Positions 1-5,845 of a stretch of DNA of 19,674 nucleotides are shown here, in pieces. Position 1 is the stretch's first letter; every line of letters starts with the position of its first letter. The notes beneath the pieces were generated by a model. It was not told the DNA's origin, did no database searches, and saw only the letters and a list, made by a program, of their open reading frames with translations. Origin of the DNA: JAOAHC01 sp964593045 (lineage in GTDB: Bacteria > Bacillota > Clostridia > TANB77 > CAG-465); the NCBI GenBank assembly GCA_964593045.1, contig CAZQJQ010000023.1:1-19674 (forward strand). The letters are read 5' to 3'. Both the position numbers and the translations under genes were made by a program.

Positions 1-181
1 ATTTTCCCGCAAATGTTTGAAAATTTTTAGGACATTTTCCTAAAATATTGACATAGTTTTTATGATTTTTTTAAAATTAGTGTTAATTAAATATTTTAAA
101 AATACATTTTTATTTTTAAAAATATTATTTACTATTTTTATTATATGTGCTATACTTTTACTAAATTAAGGAGGTTTTTCT

Positions 182-256
182 ATGATTTATATACTTATTG
201 TATTAATTGCATTAATTCTGATATATTTTCTTTTTACATATAACACGGGAATTTGA
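182..256 (+). pseudogene. probable 5' remnant of lemA (N-terminal anchor only)
   Basis: A strong ribosome binding site (AAGGAGG, 169-175) precedes an ATG that opens a 24-codon reading frame, MIYILIVLIALILIYFLFTY followed by NTGI and a TGA stop. A hydrophobic N-terminal helix ending in TYN is how LemA-family membrane proteins begin, and in that family the next residues are usually like LVxLRN. Just after the stop the DNA (258-282) can be read as something like LV-K-LR-K if small indels are allowed, which suggests a frameshifted and truncated lemA. No further LemA sequence follows. It could instead be an unrelated small membrane peptide. The family assignment rests on one short motif and is tentative. 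Confidence 0.35.
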
Positions 257-328
257 CACTTGTTAATTAAGAAAATAAATATAAGCACTGATAATGCTTA
301 ATTTTTTTGTCAAATTTCATCTCTTCTA

Positions 329-356
329 TTGCGTATGTTTGGTATTGTGATATAAT
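329..356 (+). promoter_or_regulatory. extended -10 promoter before a 14-codon ORF
   Basis: TATAAT at 351-356 is preceded directly by TGA, giving an extended -10 (TGnTATAAT). A weak -35 (TTGCGT, 329-334) sits 16 bases upstream. The ribosome binding site AAAGGAG and an ATG follow within 30 bases, so this is probably the promoter of a gene that is now lost or truncated. Confidence 0.5.
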
Positions 357-385
357 TAATTTATTATAAGCAAAGGAGACCAACT

Positions 386-430
386 ATGAAAAGTCAAGTA
401 AAAAATATAAAGTTTCTGAAAAAAATATAA
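386..430 (+). CDS. 14-codon ORF, probably the start of a lost gene
   Basis: The ATG lies 8 bases after AAAGGAG and downstream of a good extended -10 promoter. The frame reads MKSQVKNIKFLKKI and stops at TAA. The expression signals are better than a random 14-codon ORF would have, so it is most likely the 5' stub of a gene cut off by decay next to the IS110 element. It might also be a genuine basic peptide. I recognise no family. Confidence 0.25.
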   Translation: MKSQVKNIKFLKKI

Positions 431-477
431 AATAATTAATTTTTGTTTAAAACAGTAAAGAAGAGCATGCTTCGCAA

Positions 478-507
478 GCGATTTTTAACTGATTTTTAAA
501 AAATCGC
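478..507. repeat. 9-bp inverted repeat at the 3' side of the IS110 transposase
   Basis: GCGATTTTT (478-486) and AAAAATCGC (499-507) are perfect reverse complements around a 12-base spacer. A smaller GCTT/AAGC hairpin overlaps the left arm (469-479). The repeat lies 24 bases beyond the stop codon of the IS110 transposase. It may be part of the element's non-coding right end or a weak terminator for the minus-strand transposase gene. Confidence 0.5.
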
Positions 508-530
508 ATATAATATGTTTTTAAAATATA

Positions 531-1697
531 TTATTGTAAGTCGAATTTAACATCTTTAGTTAGTAGGGTATAAATAACTCTGATTAATTTAAAAGATACA
601 TGACCAAGCGCATTGTAGTGTGATTTACCTTGAGATACTTTTAAATCATAATACTGCTTAAATGTTTGATTGTTTTTAACAACATTGTGAGAGGCGTTGA
701 TAAGAGCATATCTAAGCATTCCAGAACCTCGTTTAGACATTCTAGTAGTTCTAGCAGAGAAATTACCTGATTGGATTACATTTGGATCTAAACCAGCAAA
801 AGCAAGTATTTTAGAAGGATGCGAGAATCTTTTAAAATCACCAATACAAGCAAGTATCATAGCACCGTTAATATAACCGATGCCAGGTATAGTCATTATT
901 TTATAATTTAAATCATTCATTATTGATGATATTGTATTTTCAACTTCATCAATTTGAGAGTTAAAAAGCTCAATCTGACTAATAGCATGTTTGATTTGAA
1001 TAGACAATATAGGATTACTTTTAATTCCTATGGAAGTCTTAGCTAACTCTTTTAAAGCAATAGCTTGAGGTTTAGAATATTTACCTCTAGAAGCATTTTT
1101 TAAAAGATTAGACAATGTAGTTAAATGAAGATTAGCAATTTCTTCTGTAGTTGTATAATTCTTTAGTAACTGATAAGAAGCATTTATGTGTAGTCCTGCT
1201 TTAAAGAATGAATTTAATTCAGGAAAAAGTTGATCAACATAAGTTGCAAGTTGTATTTTACTCCTTGTCCTTAGAGTAACAAGATTTTGTCTTGAAGAGC
1301 AAAGACCTTTTAATTTGATAATATTAATATCTCTTAAGGTAATTAATCTGTAGTTATTTACTAATAAAGATTTAATTATCAAATAAGTATCAACTTTATC
1401 ATTCTTAGTTTTTCTAATATTAGATTTTCTAAGAGTTGCTATTTGAATAGGATTAATTACAGCAACATTATAGTTTAAATCGAATAGAAATTCTATTAAA
1501 TTTTCACCATAGTGTGCAGTAGATTCAAGACCAAACACTAAATGTTTCTTATCCAAATTTGAAATTTTGGATATAAGTTTTTGAAAACCAGCAATATCAT
1601 TTTGAAAAGAAAATGCTTCAACAAGTATTTCACCGTCTGAGGACATAACAGAGGCATAATGCTTGATTTTAGCAATATCAATACCAACATAGAACAT
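531..1697 (-). mobile_element. IS110-family DEDD transposase (recombinase), intact
   Basis: This is a 388-residue IS110-family recombinase that moves its element through a Holliday-junction-like reaction. The N-terminal RuvC-like domain shows the four acidic residues D7 (VGIDIAK), E58 (GLEST), D100 and D103 (NDKVD). The C-terminal domain has the IPGIG helix-hairpin-helix-like motif and a KRGSGMLRYALINAS segment carrying the candidate catalytic Ser. Length is normal for the family and no stop or frameshift is present. I chose the ATG at 1695-1697 because AAAGGTGG precedes it and the protein then begins MFYVGIDIAK as the family does; an in-frame upstream ATG would add 26 residues of non-family sequence. 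Family members are guided by a non-coding bridge RNA from the element, see the leader at 1698-1888. The exact element ends are not visible to me, since IS110 elements lack obvious terminal repeats. Confidence 0.93.
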
Positions 1698-1888
1698 AGT
1701 AACACCACCTTTCATAATAAATTTAGACAACTGCTTAGGACCACTTAGTTCTATTCTCATAAACTTGCTAGACATAAAAACTCAAAGGCTTATCCAACCA
1801 ATAAATAATTAAAATAGAACTGTGGCAATACTCTCCTTTAAATAGTCAAAGCTATAAAAAATATAAAAAGTCCACAGTGTCTATATTA
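1698..1888 (-). ncRNA. candidate IS110 bridge RNA (structured transposase leader)
   Basis: The roughly 190 bases upstream of the transposase start hold no extended ORF of their own but several long-range complementary segments. AGTTCTATT (1747-1755) pairs with AATAGAACT (1813-1821), a perfect 9 bp around 57 bases. ACTGTGG (1819-1825) pairs with CCACAGT (1872-1878), a perfect 7 bp around 46 bases. The two pairings share three bases, so they may be alternatives. An extended -10 (TGGTATAAT) lies just upstream. Position (recombinase leader), length and looped structure fit the bridge RNAs known for IS110 elements, where two loops base-pair with target and donor DNA. I cannot assign those loops, because the element ends and a target site are not defined here. 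A coding extension of the transposase (1698-1775) overlaps part of it. Confidence 0.38.
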
Positions 1889-1928
1889 ATTATACCAAAT
1901 ATATGAAAATATAAAGGAAGGAGAGTAT
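1828..1928. repeat. inverted repeat between the IS110 leader and the IS1634 start region
   Basis: ATACTCTCCT (1828-1837) and AGGAGAGTAT (1919-1928) are perfect 10-base reverse complements about 81 bases apart. The right copy contains the ribosome binding site and part of the ATG of the IS1634-type ORF. The left copy reads AAAGGAGAGTAT in the IS110 direction. It is interleaved with the ACTGTGG/CCACAGT pair in the order A-B-A'-B'. It may be an element end or a duplicated leader. Confidence 0.4.
1889..1897 (-). promoter_or_regulatory. extended -10 element upstream of the IS110 leader RNA
   Basis: On the minus strand TGGTATAAT is a perfect TATAAT with the extended TGn motif. There is no good -35 at 17 bases. 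Transcription would start near 1882 and run into the structured leader and the IS110 transposase. Confidence 0.45.
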
Positions 1929-1964
1929 GATATACATATTAAATTGTCTATGTATATATCATAC
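1925..1964 (+). promoter_or_regulatory. hairpin over the start codon of the IS1634-type transposase
   Basis: GTATGATATACATA (1925-1938) and TATGTATATATCATAC (1949-1964) form a nearly perfect stem that encloses the first ATG and closes 11 bases downstream. In mRNA this would hide the AUG at 1927. Such structures are known to limit transposase translation when an element is read from outside, but that role is inferred here. Confidence 0.45.
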
Positions 1965-3707
1965 AAGAAAAGATATGAGATTATCAATAGTTACATCGAC
2001 AAATGCAAAGCAATTTTATGTAATAAAATCATTTACTAATAAAAATGGAAAAAGAACTTTTAAAATAGTTGAAAAATTAGGAAATGAGTCTGAAGTTTTA
2101 AAGAAATCTAATGGCAGTGATCCTGTAATATGGGCAAAACAATATATCGAAGAATTAAATAAAAAAGAAAGAAAAGATAATATTGATATTATCATAAAAA
2201 AATCCACCTCTAAATTAATATCTAAAAATGAACAAACAAGTTTTAATGGTGGATATCTTTTCTTAGAAAATATTTACTATGAATTAGGACTTGATAAAAT
2301 ATGTAACGAAATATCTAAGAAATACAAATTCGAATATGATTTAGATAATATACTCTCTCGATTAATTTATGGCAGGATTATCTTTCCAGCGTCAAAATTA
2401 GCTACAAATGAATTGGCAAAAAAAAATTATTGAACAACCAAATTTTAAACTGCAGCATATATATCGAGCTTTAGAGGTAATTGAAAAAGAAACTGATTTC
2501 ATACAATCAGAACTTTACAAAAACAGTCTAAAAAATTCTAAAAGAAATACTTCTGTACTCTACTATGATTGTACAAATTACTTTTTTTGAGATAGAACAA
2601 GAAAGCGGATTAAAGCAATATGGACCATCTAAAGAGCATAGACCAAATCCTATTGTTCAAATGGGCCTATTCATGGATGGAGATGGAATACCATTAGCCT
2701 TTAGCATAACATCTGGTAATACCAATGAGCAAGTTACACTTAATCCTTTAGAACAAAAGATCCTAAAAGATTTTGAACTTTCAAAATTCATAGTATGTAC
2801 AGATGCCGGATTAGCATCAGCACCTAATAGAAAATTTAACAATAAAAATGACAGAGCCTTTATCACAACCCAGTCAATTAAGAAACTAAAAAAACATATT
2901 AAAGAATGGGCTTTAGAATCGAATGGTTGGAGTATTTCGGGAGATAATAAAAACTATGATATTAGCAAATTAGATGACAGTGAAGAAATGCTAGAAAATT
3001 ACAAAAACAAAACATTTTACAAAGAGCGTTGGATAAATGAAAATGGATTAGAACAAAAATTAATTGTAACGTATTCATTAAAATACAGAAATTACCAAAG
3101 GCAAATTAGAAATTCACAAATTGAAAGGGCTAAAAATGCAATCAATTCTAACAGTTTAAAACTTGAAAAATGCAACCAAAATGATTACAAAAGATTTGTA
3201 ACAAGAACCAATATAACAAATGATGGAGAAATTGCTGAAAAGAAAGTATTATCCATAAACAATGATTTGATAGCTAAAGAAGAACAATTTGATGGGTTTT
3301 ATGGAGTTTGTACAAATTTAGATGATGAAGCAGAACAAATTATAAAGGTAAATTACAGGAGATGGGAAATTGAAGAAAGTTTTAGAATTATGAAAAGTGA
3401 GTTCAAAGCAAGACCTGTATACTTAAGTAGAGATGATAGAATTATGGCACACTTCACAACATGTTTTCTATCATTGGTTATACATAGATTTTTAGAAAAA
3501 AGATTAGAAGAAAAATTTACAAGTCCAGAAATCATAGAATGTTTAAGAGAAATGAATTTTATGGAGAGTGCTGGAAATGGATATATTCCGACATATACAA
3601 GAACAGATTTAACAGATGCATTACATGAAAAATCAGAGTTTAGGACTGATTATGAAATTGTTAGTAACAAAAAGATGAAAGAAATTTTTAAAAAAATTAA
3701 AAAGTAG
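1927..3707 (+). pseudogene. IS1634-type (IS4-like DDE) transposase with two frameshifts
   Basis: Three frames join into one transposase of about 590 residues. The first part (1927-2433) ends at a run of nine A (2418-2426): with eight A, ...ELAKK would continue into IIEQPNFKL of the second part. The second part runs to YYDCTNYFF and stops at a run of seven T (2582-2588): with six T it would continue into EIEQESGLKQYGPSK. Both breaks are therefore single-base insertions in homopolymers, in the same direction. DDE features are the first Asp in LYYDCTNYFF just before the second break, the second Asp in IVCTDAGLAS, and the C-terminal YRRWEIEESFRIMKSE (Y-R-E type) motif. AAGGAAGGAG precedes the ATG at 1927; an alternative start is the ATG at 1975 (MRLSIVTS). 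It is non-functional as written unless slippage or sequencing error restores the frame. Confidence 0.88.
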
Positions 3708-3726
3708 AAACATTACGCATTTCAAA

Positions 3727-3763
3727 AAAGACAGAACCCTTATATTCTAAGGATTCTGTCTTT
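3727..3763 (-). terminator. intrinsic terminator of the minus-strand operon to its right
   Basis: Arms 3727-3742 and 3748-3763 form a 16-bp stem with one mismatch and a 5-base loop (core AAAGACAGAA/TTCTGTCTTT). On the minus strand the stem is followed by TTTTTT, on the plus strand by only three T. It therefore serves mainly the genes at 3798-4463. This also suggests that the IS1634-type insertion ends before about 3727. Confidence 0.75.
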
Positions 3764-3797
3764 CAACTGTCAAAGATGGGATTATATCATATAAATT

Positions 3798-4173
3798 TTA
3801 TTTATCAATGTCTAAACAAATATGTATATGTCTTTCTTTTTCAAACTTATCTTTTATTAATTCATTTTTCTTTGGTATCTTTATTGTTTTAAAGCATTTA
3901 TCATTATTTACAACCTCTTGTATAATATTATCTAATTCTTCACTTTTCTCTTTACTTTTCCATTCATCACCTCATATAGGAATTTCAATTAATTTAAACT
4001 TATATTCAACTTTTTCTAATTCTTTTAAATACTTATCTTCTACCATTGGATATATTCTATTTTCTCTATATAATCTTCTCAATCCACTTTCATGTTTTAA
4101 ATATTCACTATAATACTGTTTTAAACTTCTTGTTTATTTCAATTGTTCCCATTCCTAATTTTTTTCTTGCCAT
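3798..4173 (-). pseudogene. hypothetical protein, ~124 residues, frameshift plus in-frame TGA
   Basis: A good start (AAGGGAG then ATG at 4171-4173) opens MARKKLGMGTIEINKKFK and then hits a TAG. Shifting by one base in the AAAACAG stretch near 4117-4124 gives a continuous charged sequence, QYYSEYLKHESGLRRLYREN and onward to ...HIHICLDIDK, with a TAA at 3798-3800. One in-frame TGA (3972-3974) interrupts it between IEIPI and GDEW. It overlaps the stop of the gene upstream (TAATG), so the two were translationally coupled. The product would be rich in Lys/Glu and soluble. I recognise no family. The two lesions argue for a decayed accessory gene and not an error in one place. Confidence 0.6.
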
Positions 4174-4463
4174 TATTGTACTCCCTTTATAGTATTAACT
4201 ATTTCTTTAATTATAGGTAAATTTACTGGTGTTTGTTTATTGTATAAATATAAATTCAAATTATCATAGAATAATAATATTAAAGCTATATCTTTTAGAT
4301 TTATTATAAATCTATGAGGCTCTATAAAGTTAATATTTGTTTCTTCTATTTTAAATATAACCCAATTTTTAACTTCAAATTTTAAATTATTAAAATGGCA
4401 CAAATTAAATAACTTATTATATAAGTTTTTATTTAGTGGCATTTCTTCTTTATCATATTTCAT
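4173..4463 (-). CDS. hypothetical protein, 96 residues, accessory
   Basis: The ORF reads MKYDKEEMPLNKNLYNKLFN and onward and ends ...KEIVNTIKGVQ. I chose the ATG at 4461-4463 because AAAGAAAGG lies about 10 bases upstream; a UUG three codons earlier sits too close to it. The protein is small and soluble, mixing aromatic/Leu-Ile-rich strands (WVIFKIEETNINF; IALILLFYDNLNLYLYN) with charged stretches, and has no signal peptide. The stop overlaps the start of the pseudogene at 4173, forming a two-gene operon that ends at the terminator 3727-3763. No promoter is obvious between it and the tRNA terminator just upstream. I recognise no family. Confidence 0.55.
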   Translation of the reverse strand: MKYDKEEMPLNKNLYNKLFNLCHFNNLKFEVKNWVIFKIEETNINFIEPHRFIINLKDIALILLFYDNLNLYLYNKQTPVNLPIIKEIVNTIKGVQ

Positions 4464-4490
4464 CTCAATCAAACCTTTCTTTTAAATAAC

Positions 4491-4528
4491 AAAAAAACCT
4501 AGTTTCCTATTGGAATTACTAGGTTTTT
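4491..4528 (-). terminator. intrinsic terminator of tRNA-Gly
   Basis: AAAAACCTAGT (4493-4503) pairs with ACTAGGTTTTT (4518-4528), and the loop contains a further TTCC/GGAA pairing. On the minus strand the stem is followed by seven T. It lies about 40 bases beyond the tRNA 3' end. The plus strand also has T5, so it may work both ways. Confidence 0.85.
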
Positions 4529-4567
4529 CTTATATTTAAAAACTTAAACGTTTGATTACCCTTTAAA

Positions 4568-4641
4568 TGGAGCGGGTTGTGGGAATCGAACCCACGTCAA
4601 AAGATCGGAAGCCTTTTATACTGCCACTATACTAAACCCGC
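4568..4641 (-). tRNA. tRNA-Gly (anticodon TCC), CCA encoded
   Basis: The 74-base cloverleaf reads with acceptor stem GCGGGTT/AACCCGC, D arm GTAT-AGTGGCA-GTAT, anticodon stem AAAGG/TCTTT around loop CTTCCGA, T arm GTGGG-TTCGATT-CCCAC, discriminator T and an encoded CCA (4568-4570). Anticodon TCC reads glycine GGA and GGG codons. It has its own promoter directly upstream and a terminator downstream, so it is a single-gene unit. The accessory, IS-bearing DNA lies on the side of its 3' end, the usual side for integrations, but I find no second copy of the tRNA 3' end. Confidence 0.97.
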
Positions 4642-4653
4642 ATATATATGTAT

Positions 4654-4682
4654 ATTATATCATTTTAAAAATACATTGTCAA
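4654..4682 (-). promoter_or_regulatory. consensus promoter of tRNA-Gly
   Basis: TTGACA (4677-4682), a 17-base spacer and TATAAT (4654-4659) match the vegetative sigma consensus at every position. The start would fall about 6 bases before the tRNA. The -35 overlaps the T-tract of the terminator of the gene upstream. Confidence 0.93.
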
Positions 4683-4717
4683 ACAAAAAGTAGAGCATAT
4701 TCTTTTATATGCCCTAC
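4681..4717 (-). terminator. intrinsic terminator of the receiver/pseudokinase gene
   Basis: On the minus strand GTAGGGCATAT and ATATGCTCTAC form an 11-bp stem (one G-U) around a 6-base loop, followed by TTTTTGTTT. It begins 9 bases after the stop codon of the gene at 4726. Confidence 0.85.
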
Positions 4718-4725
4718 TATATATT

Positions 4726-5766
4726 TTATTTCTTTAACTCAATTTTTATGACTGTATCTTCTACTTTTATTTCAGCATTATTAATTCCTAACACTATGTT
4801 TTTTATAAGATACAAGTCATTTTTAGTGATTTTTGATATAGCACTACTTTTTACTGTGAATATCCAGTTATTATCATCTTCTGTAAGCACAAATTCAATG
4901 CTATTTGTATCTGCTTCTTTTGACTTATCGGCACATTTTCGTATTATCTCACAAATAACAAATATTATTTCATTTATATTTCCTTTTAAATAGCTACTTG
5001 CTTTAAGACATACTTTTTTATCAAGTATTATACCTTTTGTTTTCATTTCATTTTGTAGTATTAATGAGATTATATTTACTATATCATCATCTTTAATTAC
5101 ATCATATTCTTTATCTTGTGATAATTGATTAATTATTGCAGTAAGAACTTTATCTGTTTTTTCTAAATATTCTTTGTTATTTTCATGGTATTTATTGATT
5201 TTCTTTAATTTTTCAACATCTAATTTTGCATCTGATTCTTTTATAAGGATATTAGTGAGTTCAAGACCCGCTCCTATAGACATAAGAGATGCTTTTATCT
5301 CATTTGCTATACCTGATATTAAACTCCCAATTGCTTGGTTTTTGTAACTTGCAAGTGCAATCTCATTTTGTTGACTAAATATTTTTACAGCAGATATTAT
5401 TTCTAAATTCAATTCATCAATTCCTGCAGTTTTATCATGATAGTTTTGTATATTTAATTTTTGCATTGATTCTATTGGTGGCTTTTGTCCAGAAAATCCT
5501 GTTTGAAGAATTATAATTATTTGTTTATTTGTTTCCCTTATTTTATTTATTACTTCTTCACCAGACATACCAGGCATAAAATAGTCTATAAGCAATATTT
5601 GATAGCTTTTTTTAGAAAACATTTCTAAAGCCTCTTTACCACTATATGCTTTATCAACATTATATCCTCTTATTTTTAAATATGTGTATGTTACTTCTAT
5701 ATAATCTTCATCATCGTCGACTAATAATATGTTGATATTTTTTACAAGTTCATTATACATTATCAT
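4726..5766 (-). CDS. receiver domain fused to a degenerate histidine-kinase core
   Basis: 346 residues from the ATG at 5764-5766, chosen because AAGGAG sits 9 bases before it; a GUG three codons upstream overlaps that site. Residues ~10-130 are a complete CheY-like receiver: acidic pocket D17-D19, phosphoacceptor D61 (LLIDYFMPGMSG), T89 and K112. Next comes IGSLISGIANEIKASLMSI, which matches the H-box of HisKA domains except that the phosphorylated His is Asn (N155). The C-terminal ~120 residues contain an N-box-like NEIIFVICEIIRKCADK without the canonical Asn, and I see no glycine-rich ATP-lid motifs. So the protein can probably be phosphorylated but cannot act as a kinase. There is no DNA-binding domain or membrane segment. 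Its promoter and terminator make it a single-gene unit. The output is likely protein-protein interaction, for example with another kinase, and is inferred. Confidence 0.8.
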   Translation of the reverse strand: MIMYNELVKNINILLVDDDEDYIEVTYTYLKIRGYNVDKAYSGKEALEMFSKKSYQILLIDYFMPGMSGEEVINKIRETNKQIIIILQTGFSGQKPPIESMQKLNIQNYHDKTAGIDELNLEIISAVKIFSQQNEIALASYKNQAIGSLISGIANEIKASLMSIGAGLELTNILIKESDAKLDVEKLKKINKYHENNKEYLEKTDKVLTAIINQLSQDKEYDVIKDDDIVNIISLILQNEMKTKGIILDKKVCLKASSYLKGNINEIIFVICEIIRKCADKSKEADTNSIEFVLTEDDNNWIFTVKSSAISKITKNDLYLIKNIVLGINNAEIKVEDTVIKIELKK

Positions 5767-5786
5767 AAGTATCACTCCTTATTAGT

Positions 5787-5815
5787 ATTTTAATATATAT
5801 GAAAAGAAATTACAA
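5787..5815 (-). promoter_or_regulatory. promoter of the receiver/pseudokinase gene
   Basis: TTGTAA (5810-5815), a 17-base spacer and TAAAAT (5787-5792) lie upstream of the AAGGAG site. The -35 lies inside the distal arm of the preceding terminator hairpin. Confidence 0.6.
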
Positions 5816-5840
5816 GCTTTTTTACGAAGTTTGTAATTTC
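5806..5840 (-). terminator. terminator after the Thr/Asn-rich membrane protein gene
   Basis: GAAATTACAA (5806-5815) and TTGTAATTTC (5831-5840) form a 10-bp stem, with AAGCTT/AAGTT bases able to extend it. Four T follow on the minus strand and seven on the plus strand. It starts 6 bases after the stop at 5846. Confidence 0.65.
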
Positions 5841-5845
5841 TTTTT

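Noticed and set aside
531..1775. Longer IS110 transposase starting at 1775
   Set aside because: The extra 26 residues do not resemble the family N-terminus; the ATG at 1697 has a ribosome binding site and gives the canonical VGIDIAK start.
3808..4113. Plus-strand 101-codon ORF (Phe/Ser/Leu-rich)
   Set aside because: It is the antisense shadow of the minus-strand pseudogene, has no ribosome binding site, and its composition is that of reversed Lys/Glu-rich codons.
3798..4173. UGA = Trp recoding throughout the genome
   Set aside because: The large intact genes (PriA, PBP, metallo-beta-lactamase, FGE-like protein) use TGG for Trp, and the FGE-like gene ends at TGA. One TGA in a pseudogene is better explained by decay.
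4568..4641. attL/attR repeat of the tRNA 3' end
   Set aside because: I found no second copy of the T-arm/acceptor sequence between 1 and 4567.
4726..5766. Active hybrid histidine kinase
   Set aside because: The H-box His is Asn, and no glycine-rich ATP-binding motifs are visible.
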